Source: an uncultured Cocleimonas sp.
GTDB taxonomy: Bacteria > Pseudomonadota > Gammaproteobacteria > Thiotrichales > Thiotrichaceae
NCBI RefSeq assembly: GCF_947495625.1
Contig: NZ_CANLZW010000009.1
Span: 62,001-126,000 of the forward strand
DNA length: 64,000 nucleotides
Reading direction: 5' to 3'
How positions within the stretch are numbered: the first letter of the stretch is position 1; each line of letters opens with the position of its first letter. Shown here one piece after another: positions 45,167 through 56,204 of this stretch. Under the pieces are notes generated by a model. The model ran no database searches and was not told the DNA's origin. It saw only the letters and a program-made list of their open reading frames with translations. Both the position numbers and the translations under genes were made by a program.

Positions 45167-46321
45167 TTAATCAGCTTGATTGCGTAAAAAAGCTGGTATA
45201 TCCAGGTAGTTAGACTCTGTAGCCGTTGTTGACTTAGGTGTAGTTTCGTAATGAGGCTGTGAATGCCCACCGTTAGCTACCATACGTGGTTGCTCAAGCT
45301 CAACAGGGCGTAATCTGTTGTTACTTTGTCTTTCTTGAGTAGGAACTGCCTGTAGCTCTGCACCTTGCTTATCAAGACCTGTCGCTACTAATGTTACGCG
45401 AATCTCTTCACTCATATCAGGATCAATTACCGTACCAACAACTACTGTTGCATCATCATGAGCAAATTTACGAACTGCGGCACCAACTTCTTCAAACTCG
45501 TGGATTCCCATATCAAGACCAGCTGTGATATTTACCAAGATACCTTTAGCACCATTTAGATTGATATCATCAAGTAATGGACTTGAAATCGCAGCTTCAG
45601 CCGCTTTAGTCGCTCTATCATCACCACGTGCAACGCCTGTACCCATCATTGACATGCCCATTTCGCTCATGACTGTTCTTACGTCAGCGAAATCCACATT
45701 GATCAAACCAGGACGAGTAATCAAGTCAGCAATTCCTTGTACTGCGCCTAATAGAACATCGTTTGCTGCTTTGAAAGCGTCCAGTAATGTTGTATTTTTA
45801 CCCAATGAAGTCAATAACTTAGCATTTGGAATTGTGATAATTGAATCCACATATTTACCAAGCTCGGCAATTCCTTCTTCAGCCGCTTTCATACGCTTTG
45901 GACCTTCAAACGGGAATGGTTTAGTAACTACTGCTACTGTTAATACACCCATTTCTCTAGCCATTTCAGCTACTACTGGTGCAGCTCCTGTACCTGTTCC
46001 GCCACCCATTCCAGCAGTGATGAATAACATATCAGTCCCTGAAACCAACTCCTTGATACGCTCACGATCTTCGAGTGCTGCTTCGCGTCCAATTTCTGGA
46101 TTTGCGCCTGCACCTAGACCTTTAGTCAATGCATTACCTAATTGAATAAGATTTTTAACAGGTGATCCGTCAAGTGCCTGTGCATCTGTATTTGCACAGA
46201 TGAACTCTACCCCTTCAACGCCTGCATCAACCATGTTTTGAACCGCATTTCCGCCGCCACCGCCAACTCCGATGACCTTGATATTCGCATTTGTTGCTTC
46301 TGTATCCATTAATTCAAACAT
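45167..46321 (-). CDS. ftsZ: Cell division protein FtsZ
   Basis: The product has 384 aa. The tubulin signature GGGTGTG is in [19 protein letters not shown] (about 105-123). [17 protein letters not shown] opens the nucleotide-binding domain and the T7 loop is [17 protein letters not shown]. The C-terminal conserved peptide [13 protein letters not shown], which binds FtsA and ZipA, is intact. It polymerises into the Z ring with GTP. It is the last gene of the division cluster and lies 129 bp after ftsA. The usual lpxC neighbour is absent. Confidence 0.99.
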   Translation of the reverse strand: MFELMDTEATNANIKVIGVGGGGGNAVQNMVDAGVEGVEFICANTDAQALDGSPVKNLIQLGNALTKGLGAGANPEIGREAALEDRERIKELVSGTDMLFITAGMGGGTGTGAAPVVAEMAREMGVLTVAVVTKPFPFEGPKRMKAAEEGIAELGKYVDSIITIPNAKLLTSLGKNTTLLDAFKAANDVLLGAVQGIADLITRPGLINVDFADVRTVMSEMGMSMMGTGVARGDDRATKAAEAAISSPLLDDINLNGAKGILVNITAGLDMGIHEFEEVGAAVRKFAHDDATVVVGTVIDPDMSEEIRVTLVATGLDKQGAELQAVPTQERQSNNRLRPVELEQPRMVANGGHSQPHYETTPKSTTATESNYLDIPAFLRNQAD

Positions 46322-46450
46322 TAGCCCTAACTCCTTTTATTACTTAATTTCGATGTGATTAAAATTAAAAATGCTTCCTTCTAAAACATTTTTTACTACG
46401 TTACTTCTTTGTACTTTTTAAACTTCTAACTTTTGTATCTGCTGCATTTT

Positions 46451-47713
46451 TTACAAATTACTACCAAACCAATTCTTCATTTTGTCCCATAGATTTTCTT
46501 GTGAAACATGAGAAAAACCTTTGCCACCAGAAAATTCATTCTGAGCAGCTCCGTATAACAACAATCCAACACCTGTTGAGTGAATTGGGTTTTCTACTTC
46601 TCCCTTTAAACCACCAATATTCATTGGCGCTCCTATGCGTACTGGCATATGGAAAATTTCTTCCGCTAATTCTACTGCACCGCGAATCTTTGAAGACCCA
46701 CCGGTTAAAACGATTCCTGCGCCAATGCGCTCTTCGAATCCACTGCGCCTGATTTCAGCATGGATCATTGAGAATAATTCTTCATAACGTGGCTCTATTA
46801 CTGATGCCAATGTTTGTGGAGAAAGACCTCGAGATTCACGCTCCCCAATACCTGGCACTTCGATGACTTCATCACTTGTAACTAACTGACGCAAAGCATA
46901 ACCGTGCTCAATCTTAAGTTTTTCAGCGAACTGAGAAGTCGTTCGAACAGCAACTGCGATGTCGTTAGTGACTTGATCACCAGCAACTGGAATAACTGCT
47001 GTATGCTGAATTGCACCATCGAGGAAGATCGCTATATCGCTTGTTCCACCACCGATGTCTACCATGCAAACACCAAGCTCTTTCTCGTCGTTTTCTAAAA
47101 CTGCATAACTTGATGCTACTTGCTCTAGAATAACGTCATCAACATCTAGACCACAGCGATCTACACATTTAATGATGTTCTGTGCAGCACTTTGTGCACC
47201 TGTAATTAAATGAACACGTGCTTCTAAACGAACTCCAGACATCCCCACTGGCTCACGAATACCTTCTTGTTGATCGATCACATAATCTTGGGGTAATACA
47301 TGCAAGATGCGCTGATCTGCTGGTATTGCTACAGCTCTTGCAGCATCCATCACACGTTCAAGATCACCTTCGGTCACTTCTTTATCTTTAATAGCGACAA
47401 TACCGTGAGAATTAAGACTCTGGATATGGCTACCTGCGATACCTGCGTAAGCAGAGTTAATATTTACGCCAGCCATCAATTCAGCTTCTTCAACTGCACG
47501 CTGAATCGCTTCGATGGTTGAATCAATATTAACTACAACACCTTTCTTCATTCCACGGGAAGGATGTTTTCCTATGCCGACTATCTCTACGCCGCCCTCT
47601 TCGTTGACTTCGCCAATAAGTGCAACAATTTTTGAAGTTCCTATATCTAGAGCAACAACCATATTGCCTTCATTACTCACAGACATTGTTATTTCTTTTA
47701 ATGGTTTCCCCAT
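46451..47713 (-). CDS. ftsA: Cell division protein FtsA
   Basis: The product has 420 aa. The actin-like fold shows VVALDIGTSKIVALIGEV (phosphate 1), ICMVDIGGGTSDIAIF-type segment (CMVDIGGGTSDIAIFLDG, phosphate 2) and IVLTGGSSKIRGAVELA (adenosine). The C-terminal membrane-targeting helix is at the end (LWDKMKNWFGSNL). GGAG seven bases upstream supports the ATG at 47713; an internal ATG nine codons later is possible. FtsA tethers FtsZ filaments to the membrane. Confidence 0.98.
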   Translation of the reverse strand: MGKPLKEITMSVSNEGNMVVALDIGTSKIVALIGEVNEEGGVEIVGIGKHPSRGMKKGVVVNIDSTIEAIQRAVEEAELMAGVNINSAYAGIAGSHIQSLNSHGIVAIKDKEVTEGDLERVMDAARAVAIPADQRILHVLPQDYVIDQQEGIREPVGMSGVRLEARVHLITGAQSAAQNIIKCVDRCGLDVDDVILEQVASSYAVLENDEKELGVCMVDIGGGTSDIAIFLDGAIQHTAVIPVAGDQVTNDIAVAVRTTSQFAEKLKIEHGYALRQLVTSDEVIEVPGIGERESRGLSPQTLASVIEPRYEELFSMIHAEIRRSGFEERIGAGIVLTGGSSKIRGAVELAEEIFHMPVRIGAPMNIGGLKGEVENPIHSTGVGLLLYGAAQNEFSGGKGFSHVSQENLWDKMKNWFGSNL

Positions 47714-47781
47714 AACAATTCTCCTAACCCTTCTTTATAAATAAGAAATTCAGTCTTCCTTCGAAAAAACTAAACGTTCTT

Positions 47782-48603
47782 TTAACCTTTAAAAATGCTG
47801 CTTGGTGTCAGCCCCTTTTTCCATTTAACTGCAAGGCCATTGGTATAGCGCAGATCGACAACACTGATCTTTTCTACCACGTCCTTTAAACTTTCCTGAT
47901 ACGCAACCATAAATCTTCTAAGACGTTTTTCCTGATGTTCACGCCCTACTTTTAAAGTCATACCGTTTTCTAATTTTATTTTCCACGAACCACGTGCATC
48001 TTCTTTGAACTCAACCAGCTTTACTGGAAAGCCTTTCATCATCTTTCTAATCTTTAAAAAGCCTGTTGCCATATTTCTGCCCTTATTTTCCGGACTATAA
48101 AGCAACGGTAAGTCATTCGACTTATCAGCTAAAACAGCTTTAATGATTTCACCATTTTCAGCCAACATGGCTTTATCACCCCAGTAAGCAACGGGTTGTT
48201 GTTCGTAAATTCTTACTGTTAACTTATCTGGCCACACATGTGTCATTGAAGCTGAATGTACCCAAGGGTTACTTTCGATTTTCTTTTCCAGACCATCTAC
48301 ATCGAGTAGATACAAATTCGTTTTAGCGTAAGATTCAATAATTGGCTGTAACTGTGTTTTATTCAGTACAGATAAATCACCTGTTACCTCTACCGATTTA
48401 ATCGTTAGATTCTCCGGGTTTTGAATCCAGAAATAACTACCTGTGATCGCTGCAATAGGCGCCAGTAAAAGCGCTGTCCACATCACTGGTCTCCAGGATA
48501 TGGAAAAGCTTCTTTTCATAGAATCGCTTTTAGATACACGCACTGTAGCCTGTGGTCTTTTTGCTCTTCTATTATTCGATCTCTTCTTATTTACAGTTTT
48601 CAT
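47782..48603 (-). CDS. ftsQ: Cell division protein FtsQ
   Basis: The product has 273 aa. A basic N-terminal tail (about 1-35) is followed by one membrane helix (MWTALLLAPIAAITGSYFW). The POTRA domain (LTIKSVEVTGDLSVLNKTQL) and the FtsQ domain (EKKIESNPWVHSASMTHVWP, LTVRIYEQQPVAYWGDKAML) follow. It recruits FtsB/FtsL in the divisome. It ends 68 bp before ftsA and starts 7 bp after ddl. Confidence 0.96.
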   Translation of the reverse strand: MKTVNKKRSNNRRAKRPQATVRVSKSDSMKRSFSISWRPVMWTALLLAPIAAITGSYFWIQNPENLTIKSVEVTGDLSVLNKTQLQPIIESYAKTNLYLLDVDGLEKKIESNPWVHSASMTHVWPDKLTVRIYEQQPVAYWGDKAMLAENGEIIKAVLADKSNDLPLLYSPENKGRNMATGFLKIRKMMKGFPVKLVEFKEDARGSWKIKLENGMTLKVGREHQEKRLRRFMVAYQESLKDVVEKISVVDLRYTNGLAVKWKKGLTPSSIFKG

Positions 48604-48610
48604 TTCGTTT

Positions 48611-49564
48611 CTACTTGTTTTGTGTCTTATCTGATAACTTTAATATTTCCAGTGTTAAATCTGAAAAACTCAAACCATGTTGTTTAGCTGCCATCGGTAC
48701 TAAAGAATGATCGGTCATTCCGGGACAGGTATTCACTTCAATTAACCAGAACGTACCAACATTGTCCTTCATCACATCAACGCGCCCCCAGCCTTTACCA
48801 CCCACAATCTCAAATGCAGTTTTAGATAGTATTTTCAATGCTTCTTCAGCATCATCATCTAAACCACTTGGGCAGTTATATTGGGTATCATCAGATTCGT
48901 ATTTAGCATCAAAGTCATAGAACTCTTCGTCAGTCACTACGTTGATCGATGGTAAAACTTCATCCCCTAAAATAGCGACTGTGTATTCTTTACCTGTTAC
49001 CCATTGTTCAGCAAATACCACGTCATCAAATTCTGCTGCTTTTTCATAAGCGGCTTTTAAATCTTTAGCATCATGCACTTTACTCATGCCAATGCTGGAG
49101 CCTTCTTGTGCGGGCTTCACGATGACAGGTAATCCTAACTTTTCTACTACCTCATCAAAGTCTGATTCACTATTTAAAATCTCAAACGCTGGGGTCGGTA
49201 ATCCTGAGCCTGTCCAGATGCGTTTCGTCATCAATTTATCCATACTGATAGCCGATGCCATTACGCCACAACCGGTATAGGGGATTTGTAGAATCTCTAG
49301 AGCACCCTGAATAACCCCATCTTCACCACCACGTCCATGAAGAATATTAAATACGCGATCAAATTTTCCTTCTCTAACCACATCGATAACATTTCTATCA
49401 ACATCGATTTTGTGTGCATCAATGCCCTTTTCTAATAAACCATCCAATACCGCTTGACCACTTTTAAGAGACACACTGCGCTCTGCTGCCCAGCCTCCCA
49501 TTAAAACGCCTACTTTCCCGAAGCGTTTTTTCATATTCTCATCAATGGCAGTTACTTCTGACAT
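48611..49564 (-). CDS. ddl: D-alanine--D-alanine ligase
   Basis: The product has 317 aa. ATP-grasp motifs are present: FNILHGRGGEDGVIQGALE, LGLPVIVKPAQEGSSIGMSK, WGRVDVMKDN and LIEVNTCPGMTDHSLVPMAA. This fits DdlB type by position. It makes the D-Ala-D-Ala dipeptide used by MurF. The ATG overlaps the murC stop by one base, so the genes are coupled. Some 17 N-terminal residues before GKVGVLMGGWAAERSVSL are extra but plausible. Confidence 0.97.
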   Translation of the reverse strand: MSEVTAIDENMKKRFGKVGVLMGGWAAERSVSLKSGQAVLDGLLEKGIDAHKIDVDRNVIDVVREGKFDRVFNILHGRGGEDGVIQGALEILQIPYTGCGVMASAISMDKLMTKRIWTGSGLPTPAFEILNSESDFDEVVEKLGLPVIVKPAQEGSSIGMSKVHDAKDLKAAYEKAAEFDDVVFAEQWVTGKEYTVAILGDEVLPSINVVTDEEFYDFDAKYESDDTQYNCPSGLDDDAEEALKILSKTAFEIVGGKGWGRVDVMKDNVGTFWLIEVNTCPGMTDHSLVPMAAKQHGLSFSDLTLEILKLSDKTQNK

Positions 49565-50985
49565 TAGATCAACGTTCCTTTTGATAACTGAGCAGGTAAA
49601 CCAGCGGAAATAGTACCCACACTTCCTGCACCTAAGGTTAGTAATACATCGCCATCCTGAAGCTGATTTTGAAGAACTTCGACAATGTCTTCTTGATCAG
49701 CAACAAATAAAGGATCGACATTTCCTCTGTTTCTGATTGAACGTGCTAATGAACGACCATCAGCACCTGCAATAGGCTCTTCACTAGCGGCATAGACATC
49801 CATCAATACCAATACATCTGGTTCTGATAATACTTGTGAGAAATCTTCAAAAAGATCACGCGTACGTGTGTATCTATGAGGCTGGAATAAAACCACCATG
49901 CGTCTATCTGGCCATGCACTTCGCACCGCTTTCATAGTTGCTTCCATCTCTGTTGGATGGTGACCATAATCATCGACTAACATCACAGTACCTTGATGCG
50001 TTTTGATCTCTCCATAACACTGGAATCGACGACCTACACCCTGGAATTTATCCAATCCACTTAATATTGCCTCATCACTCACTTCTAACTCGGTAGCAAT
50101 CGCAATCGCTGCTAAAGCGTTTTGAATATTGTGTTCACCCGGCATATTTAAGGTGACATCTAACGTCGGCTTATCTCTACGTTCAACGGTAAAGAAACTT
50201 TGTGTACCTGCATATCGCACATTTCTAGCACGAATATCGGCATCGTAATGAATACCGTAGCTAACTATAGTTCTGGTTATTTCAGGCAGAATATCGCAAA
50301 CGTTATCATCATCGACACACAACACAGCCAGACCGTAGAAAGGCAAATGATGGAGAAACTCGACAAAGGTATCTTTTAGCTTTTCGAAATCATTGTCGTA
50401 AGTAGAAAGGTGATCAGCATCAATATTCGTAACAACTGAAATCAATGGCTGAAGTAATAAAAATGAAGCATCACTTTCATCGGCTTCTGCTACCAGGTAT
50501 TCACCTGAACCAAGACGAGAATTACTGGCTGTGCTATTCAATCTTCCACCGATTACAAACGTAGGATCTAGTCCACCTTCTGCCAACAAACTGGTTACCA
50601 AACTCGTTGTAGTCGTTTTCCCATGCGTACCCGCGACTGCAATACCATTACTAAAACGCATGATTTCCGCGAGCATTTCAGCACGAGGTACTACTGGAAT
50701 ATTCATGTTTTTAGCAGCAATAACTTCAGGATTATCATCACTTACCGCTGAAGAGGTAACGACAACATTAGCGCCTTCGATATTACTCGCGGCATGACCT
50801 TTAAATATTTTCGCACCCAGTGACGCAAGACGATCAGTCATCGCATTCTGAGATAAATCAGAACCCGTTACTGCATATCCAATATTAGTCAGTACCTCAG
50901 CGATACCTCCCATTCCGGAGCCACCAATACCAACAAAATGCACTTGTTTAATTCGACGACGAGCTAAATCGTTAGGCTGCTTCAT
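49564..50985 (-). CDS. murC: UDP-N-acetylmuramate--L-alanine ligase
   Basis: The product has 473 aa, the normal length. The start has [18 protein letters not shown]; the ATP loop is [14 protein letters not shown] (about 116-129) and the Mur ligase centre is [25 protein letters not shown] marks the MurC-type C-terminal domain. It adds L-Ala to UDP-MurNAc. It overlaps murG by 14 bp. Confidence 0.98.
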   Translation of the reverse strand: MKQPNDLARRRIKQVHFVGIGGSGMGGIAEVLTNIGYAVTGSDLSQNAMTDRLASLGAKIFKGHAASNIEGANVVVTSSAVSDDNPEVIAAKNMNIPVVPRAEMLAEIMRFSNGIAVAGTHGKTTTTSLVTSLLAEGGLDPTFVIGGRLNSTASNSRLGSGEYLVAEADESDASFLLLQPLISVVTNIDADHLSTYDNDFEKLKDTFVEFLHHLPFYGLAVLCVDDDNVCDILPEITRTIVSYGIHYDADIRARNVRYAGTQSFFTVERRDKPTLDVTLNMPGEHNIQNALAAIAIATELEVSDEAILSGLDKFQGVGRRFQCYGEIKTHQGTVMLVDDYGHHPTEMEATMKAVRSAWPDRRMVVLFQPHRYTRTRDLFEDFSQVLSEPDVLVLMDVYAASEEPIAGADGRSLARSIRNRGNVDPLFVADQEDIVEVLQNQLQDGDVLLTLGAGSVGTISAGLPAQLSKGTLI

Positions 50986-52309
50986 AATTTACACCTTTAC
51001 CTGATTTAACTTTTTTAATACTAGTTTCATTTAACGTTCTATCACCATTTTCTATAGAGTTTTCTGGACCAATTGTTTCTACAAATGTTTCCCATCCATC
51101 ATCTTCGACATGTTTTCTTTTGTCAGAGATGATTGTTTGTCTATTATCTTTAGTATCTTCGTTTTGATCATCGTGATTCGAATCCGATTTATCAAAATCG
51201 TATCCCGCATATTCTGCACAAATAGCAGCGACTCCTTTTGTTGCTTCTGGCTTTGCCAGTTTTCTGGCTTTAATACTCATTTCGATCAGTTTATTTCTAT
51301 CGCCACAAAGCTCAGTAAGCAAAATTGACAAAGACTCTTTAGTCAGATCGTTTTGCGAGATTAAAATTCCCGCTCCTGACTCACTTAAATATTTTGCATT
51401 CGCCGTTTGATGATCATCAACTGCATACAAATAAGGGACCATAATTGAAGCGACACCAGCTGCAGCTAATTCAGCTACGGTCAACGCACCTGATCTACAT
51501 ATTACTAAATCAGCCCATTCGTAAGCTTCAGCCATATCTTCAATAAATGGAGTAACTTCGGCAGTCACGCCCATCTTTTCATAGAGACTTTTTGTAGCCT
51601 GATCTTTATTCTTACCAGCCTGATGTCTGACTACAGGTCTTTTATCGATTGGTAATTCATCCAGCGCCATTGGTACGACTTCGTTAAGTACTTGTGCACC
51701 TAGACTTCCACCAAAGATGAGAACATTAATATGTCCCCAACGATCACCCATACGTTCAGAGGGTGCTGCTATTGATGCAATATCTAATCGGACTGGGTTC
51801 CCGATACCAACCGAATTACTTTTTGCAAATGTTCCCGGAAAACCTTCTAATATCTTCTTACTCACTCTACTTAGCAATTTATTGGTCAAACCAGGAATAG
51901 CGTTTTGCTCATGAATAATCACAGGCTTACCAAGTAATGCTGCCACCAGACCACCAGGCCCTGCAACAAAACCACCCATTCCTAATACAGCTGAAGGTTT
52001 AACCTTAAGCATGATATTTAAAGATTGAAATAGTGCTTTCATCAACTGAAACGGCGCAGCTAAAAGAGCAGTTACTCCTTTACCCCTTAAACCATTAACT
52101 GACAAATACACCATGTCAATACCTGCTTCTGGTATGACTCTCGCTTCTAAACCTTTATGCGTACCCATCCAGATCACAGGAATATTCTGTTCCTGCAAAG
52201 CTCTTGCTACAGCTAATCCAGGGTATACATGACCACCAGTTCCACCTGCAGTAATTAAAATTGGACCTTTGGGTTTATTACTCATTTTGTTGATAGTTTT
52301 ATCTTGCAT
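50972..52309 (-). CDS. murG: UDP-GlcNAc transferase MurG with C-terminal extension
   Basis: The start was placed at ATG 52309, which overlaps the ftsW stop and has GGCGAG upstream; a longer frame to 52366 is less likely. The product has 445 aa, against the usual ~355. Conserved segments are [53 protein letters not shown] and [19 protein letters not shown]. The last ~80 aa (after [12 protein letters not shown]) are acidic, low complexity and not part of the enzyme. MurG makes lipid II from lipid I on the inner face of the membrane. Confidence 0.96.
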   Translation of the reverse strand: MQDKTINKMSNKPKGPILITAGGTGGHVYPGLAVARALQEQNIPVIWMGTHKGLEARVIPEAGIDMVYLSVNGLRGKGVTALLAAPFQLMKALFQSLNIMLKVKPSAVLGMGGFVAGPGGLVAALLGKPVIIHEQNAIPGLTNKLLSRVSKKILEGFPGTFAKSNSVGIGNPVRLDIASIAAPSERMGDRWGHINVLIFGGSLGAQVLNEVVPMALDELPIDKRPVVRHQAGKNKDQATKSLYEKMGVTAEVTPFIEDMAEAYEWADLVICRSGALTVAELAAAGVASIMVPYLYAVDDHQTANAKYLSESGAGILISQNDLTKESLSILLTELCGDRNKLIEMSIKARKLAKPEATKGVAAICAEYAGYDFDKSDSNHDDQNEDTKDNRQTIISDKRKHVEDDGWETFVETIGPENSIENGDRTLNETSIKKVKSGKGVNYEAA

Positions 52310-53570
52310 AACTCGCCTTTGCTCTTGCCTTGTCACGAGTTCTTTTATTACGAGCCGTTTGTTCAATCATTTTACTTTTAGCTTTTTGCGCTTCTTTATC
52401 ACTAAGCCCAAACAACGCAATTTGCGTATCTCGATGCACACGCATCAACAATGCAATTGCCATGAGCGTAACCAGCAGACTACTTCCACCATAACTAATA
52501 AGTGGCAAGGTAAGTCCTTTAGGAGGTAATAACGCTAGATTGACGCCAATATGGAATAACACTTGGAATCCCATCCAGAAGCCGATCCCATAAGCCAAAT
52601 AGGCGGCAAAGTTTAGCTTTGCTCTGTCAGCTCTAAAGCCGATAACGAATGCGCGTTGTACAAACCAAGCGTATAAAAATAATACGAATACAATTCCAAT
52701 GAATCCCATTTCTTCAGCGAGTACGGCGAAAATGAAATCATTATGTGCTTCTGGAAGATAAAACAATTTTTGTACACTTCCACCCAATCCAGCACCAAAC
52801 CAGCCACCATCACCGACGGCCATTAAGGCATGCACTGTCTGGTATGCTTTTCCTGATGCATGTGACCAAGGATCTAAGAATGCAGTAACACGAGCGCCAC
52901 GATATCCCATCATCACCAAAGGGATCATAATCGCGATGGCTCCAACAAAAAGCAACGCTAAACGTGTGAGCTTCAAACCACCAAGATACAACAGCGCGAT
53001 TCCTGTCGCTGTTAATACAACTACCGAACCAAAGTCAGGTTCAAGCATTAACAAACCGTCAGTAACACCTAAGACGACTAAAGGAATAATCAAAGGCTTA
53101 TAAGAATTTGAGTGCGCTAACTCTTTACCATGTCGTACTAAATAACCTGACATATACATAATGATAATCAGCTTCGCCATTTCAGAAACCTGCAATGAAA
53201 CAGGTCCTAAATTGATCCAACGGTGACTACCATTAACTTCTTTTCCTATCACTGGCAATAAAACAGCCACTAATAATATTAGAACGATTGGTAATAGCTT
53301 TGCACCCATGTGTTGCCATACCGATGTTTTAATACGATACACAAAGTAACCAACCACAAGTCCCAAGCACAAGAAAACTAGTTGGCGATTAAAGAAGAAA
53401 TACATATTTCCAAAATTCTTCTCTGCAACAGCAATGGACGCAGACATCATAATCACCAAGCCTAAACCTAAGAGCATTATCACGCTCATGAGTAAGCCAC
53501 GATCAACGTATCGTTGCCATGAAGGCTGAAAGTTAGAACAGTAATCTTCGATTATTGCTTTCACTGACAT
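52299..53570 (-). CDS. ftsW: Lipid II polymerase FtsW
   Basis: The product has 423 aa with about ten helices of the SEDS family. Typical segments: GSHRWINLGPVSLQVSEMAK, LMLEPDFGSVVVLTATGIAL, AHNDFIFAVLAEEMGFIG and PLISYGGSSLLVTLMAIALL. A basic C-terminal tail follows. It polymerises septal glycan with FtsI. The start overlaps murD by 10 bp and the stop overlaps murG. Confidence 0.98.
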   Translation of the reverse strand: MSVKAIIEDYCSNFQPSWQRYVDRGLLMSVIMLLGLGLVIMMSASIAVAEKNFGNMYFFFNRQLVFLCLGLVVGYFVYRIKTSVWQHMGAKLLPIVLILLVAVLLPVIGKEVNGSHRWINLGPVSLQVSEMAKLIIIMYMSGYLVRHGKELAHSNSYKPLIIPLVVLGVTDGLLMLEPDFGSVVVLTATGIALLYLGGLKLTRLALLFVGAIAIMIPLVMMGYRGARVTAFLDPWSHASGKAYQTVHALMAVGDGGWFGAGLGGSVQKLFYLPEAHNDFIFAVLAEEMGFIGIVFVLFLYAWFVQRAFVIGFRADRAKLNFAAYLAYGIGFWMGFQVLFHIGVNLALLPPKGLTLPLISYGGSSLLVTLMAIALLMRVHRDTQIALFGLSDKEAQKAKSKMIEQTARNKRTRDKARAKASYAR

Positions 53571-55003
53571 GTATCCTCTTTTACTATTTTTTGCTCAAGT
53601 TGTTTCTCTAGTTCATTAACTGCTTGAATAAATTTTTGACCGCGTTCTATATAATTATTAAACATGTCAAAACTTGCGCAAGCAGGAGACAACAACACAT
53701 TGTCGTTTTCTTCTGAATTTACTAGTTTGTGGGCTTCTGATACTGCTTGTTCCATACTACTTACAAATTTCACAGGAATCGACTGGTCTACGAACTTTGC
53801 AATTTTTTCTGCGTCTTCACCCATTAGAACGACTGCACGAGCTTTTTCGGTAATGACGTTTTGAAGTGGCAAAAAATCCGCACCCTTGCCTTGCCCACCT
53901 GCGATCAACACAGTCTTACCAGGCAAACCAGAGAGTGCGGCAAGCGTAGCCCCTACGTTCGTTCCTTTTGAATCGTTGTACCAGTTTACGTTGTGTATTT
54001 CTGCAACCCATTCTGTTCGATGTGCCATACCAGAAAATTCTTCTAAAGCTTCTAACATTGCCAGCATTGGCAAACCTGCCACTTCACCTAAAGCTAATGC
54101 TGCTAAAGAATTTGCAATATTATGACGACCTGGCTGTTTGATGTTTGAAACAGGCATGAGTAACTCTTCACCCTTAGCTAACCATTCTTCGTTGGTGTTT
54201 GTATCCGTTCTCAAACCAAAATCACCTGAATCTGGTTGATTAAACCCAAAGCTTACTAAAGACTTCATTACCGATGAATCTAATGCGCTTTGGCATGCAA
54301 AATCAGACGAATAATCATCTTCACGATTAAACACTATATGCTCACAATTCTTATAGATTAGCGCTTTAGCCTTAGCATATTGTTCAATATCATTTTCGTA
54401 CCGATCCAGATGATCTTCAGATACATTCAAAATAACTGCTGCCAATGTTTGTAATGACGGCGTTGTTTCTAATTGATAACTAGACAATTCTAAGATAAAT
54501 AATTCTGAGTCTTTATCTTCAATTAGTTCTAGAGCTGGCGTTCCAATATTTCCGCCCGTACCAACTTTCACGCCCGCTTTTTTTGCCATAAAGTCGAGTA
54601 AAGTAGTTACCGTGGTTTTACCATTAGATCCGGTGATTGCAACGACAGGAACACTAGGCTGAGCAACATTTACTTCACGGGCAAACAACTCAATATCGCC
54701 AATGACTTCTGCACCAGAAACTTTCGCTTCAGCAATCTCTGGCGTAGATACTGCAATTCCAGGATTTACAATTAGTTGTTTAGCTTTAGAGAAAAGCGCT
54801 CCATCAAAGCTGCCAAAATGATGTGCTATTGGTGAGCCAGATGTTTGCTCCATTGCGGCGAGTTCATCAGCACAAGGTGGATTTAAACGGCTATCAACAA
54901 CAGTGAAACCACGTTGTTGATTCGCTAAATAACGCGCAACAGAAAGCCCTGTGGTGCCGAGGCCCACAATCACTGTATCTGATGATTTTTGTTGCGTGTT
55001 CAT
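53561..55003 (-). CDS. murD: UDP-N-acetylmuramoylalanine--D-glutamate ligase
   Basis: The product has 480 aa. Motifs: [37 protein letters not shown] (P-loop, about 122-140), LELSSYQLET, and YNDSKGTNVGATLAALSG with the later Asp/Lys site. It adds D-Glu to UDP-MurNAc-L-Ala. Upstream, a 118-bp gap with one CACCCCCC motif separates it from mraY, the largest spacing in the mraY-to-ddl stretch. Confidence 0.98.
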   Translation of the reverse strand: MNTQQKSSDTVIVGLGTTGLSVARYLANQQRGFTVVDSRLNPPCADELAAMEQTSGSPIAHHFGSFDGALFSKAKQLIVNPGIAVSTPEIAEAKVSGAEVIGDIELFAREVNVAQPSVPVVAITGSNGKTTVTTLLDFMAKKAGVKVGTGGNIGTPALELIEDKDSELFILELSSYQLETTPSLQTLAAVILNVSEDHLDRYENDIEQYAKAKALIYKNCEHIVFNREDDYSSDFACQSALDSSVMKSLVSFGFNQPDSGDFGLRTDTNTNEEWLAKGEELLMPVSNIKQPGRHNIANSLAALALGEVAGLPMLAMLEALEEFSGMAHRTEWVAEIHNVNWYNDSKGTNVGATLAALSGLPGKTVLIAGGQGKGADFLPLQNVITEKARAVVLMGEDAEKIAKFVDQSIPVKFVSSMEQAVSEAHKLVNSEENDNVLLSPACASFDMFNNYIERGQKFIQAVNELEKQLEQKIVKEDTCQ

Positions 55004-55074
55004 TGTTTAAATCTTTTCTCTCTTTGTTTTCTGTTTGTTTGTATCTTTATTTCTTTGTAGAAGATGTGATTAGT

Positions 55075-55089
55075 CACCCCCCTACTTTT
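55075..55089 (+). repeat. Dispersed CACCCCCC motif copy between mraY and murD
   Basis: CACCCCCCTACTTTT, 33 bp beyond the mraY stop, followed by the same AT-rich extension (CACTTTTTTA) as at 11590. Confidence 0.65.
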
Positions 55090-55121
55090 AGCCACTTTTT
55101 TAAGTAACGTTTTTAAATAAT

Positions 55122-56204
55122 CTATCTAACTTTTAATGTCGCCAAACCAACCAGCACAAGAACGATTGTGATAATCCAAAATCGCACAATAACTTTAGGC
55201 TCGGCCCATCCTTTTAATTCAAAGTGATGATGAATAGGTGCCATGCGGAAGATCCTTCTCCCTGTCAGCTTAAATGATGCAACTTGCAAAATTACTGACA
55301 CTGCCTCCATGACAAACACTCCACCCATAATAAACAGCACTAATTCCTGCCTAACCATCACAGCAATTATCCCCAGTGCCGCACCCAACGATAGCGCCCC
55401 TACGTCGCCCATGAATACTTGCGCTGGATAAGTGTTAAACCATAAGAACCCTAAACCAGCACCAAAAATCGCACCGCAAAAGATGAGTATTTCGCCCACT
55501 CCTGCAACATACGGAATACCTAAATAATCTGAAAACTTAACGTTTCCGCCCGCTAAAACAAATACACCTAAAGCAGCCGCAACCAAAATGGTTGGCATAA
55601 TCGCCAACCCGTCCAAACCATCTGTTAAGTTCACCGCATTACTCGTACCAACGATTACAAGATAGCTCCAGGGAATAAACATCCAACCCATATTCCAGAA
55701 CCAATCTTTAACCACGGGAAAATACAAAGTAGTTTCCACTGGGGTTTTTGCTGCTATATATAAATAGGTCACCGCGATAAAAGCAATTAACGACAAGCCG
55801 AGGTATTTCCAGCGTGACGCTAAACCTTTACTGCTTTTTTCTTTCAGCTTAAGAAAATCATCGTAACCGCCGATTAATCCAGAACCTAAAGTGACAAACA
55901 GCGCGACCCAAACATAATGATTAGTCAGGTCCGACCACAACAGCGTTGCCAGTACGATTCCTAATAGAATCAAAGCACCACCCATAGTTGGCGTGCCTGC
56001 TTTAACTAAATGCGTTTGTGGACCATCACCACGAATTGGTTGCCCCATTTTCAAGCTAGTCAAAGCTCTAATCATCCACGGCCCCATAAGCATCGAAACA
56101 CCCAAGGCTGTTAACACACCCAGAATGGTACGAAACGTTGAGTACTGGAATACATTAAATCCGGAGTAGAATTGTGATAACCATTCAAATACAGGAAGTA
56201 ACAT
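55122..56204 (-). CDS. mraY: Phospho-N-acetylmuramoyl-pentapeptide transferase
   Basis: The product has 360 aa, exactly the usual length, with ten helices. Conserved motifs: [23 protein letters not shown] (the Asp-Asp pair), [17 protein letters not shown], and [18 protein letters not shown]. It forms lipid I on undecaprenyl phosphate. It abuts murF (shared base at 56204). Confidence 0.99.
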   Translation of the reverse strand: MLLPVFEWLSQFYSGFNVFQYSTFRTILGVLTALGVSMLMGPWMIRALTSLKMGQPIRGDGPQTHLVKAGTPTMGGALILLGIVLATLLWSDLTNHYVWVALFVTLGSGLIGGYDDFLKLKEKSSKGLASRWKYLGLSLIAFIAVTYLYIAAKTPVETTLYFPVVKDWFWNMGWMFIPWSYLVIVGTSNAVNLTDGLDGLAIMPTILVAAALGVFVLAGGNVKFSDYLGIPYVAGVGEILIFCGAIFGAGLGFLWFNTYPAQVFMGDVGALSLGAALGIIAVMVRQELVLFIMGGVFVMEAVSVILQVASFKLTGRRIFRMAPIHHHFELKGWAEPKVIVRFWIITIVLVLVGLATLKVR

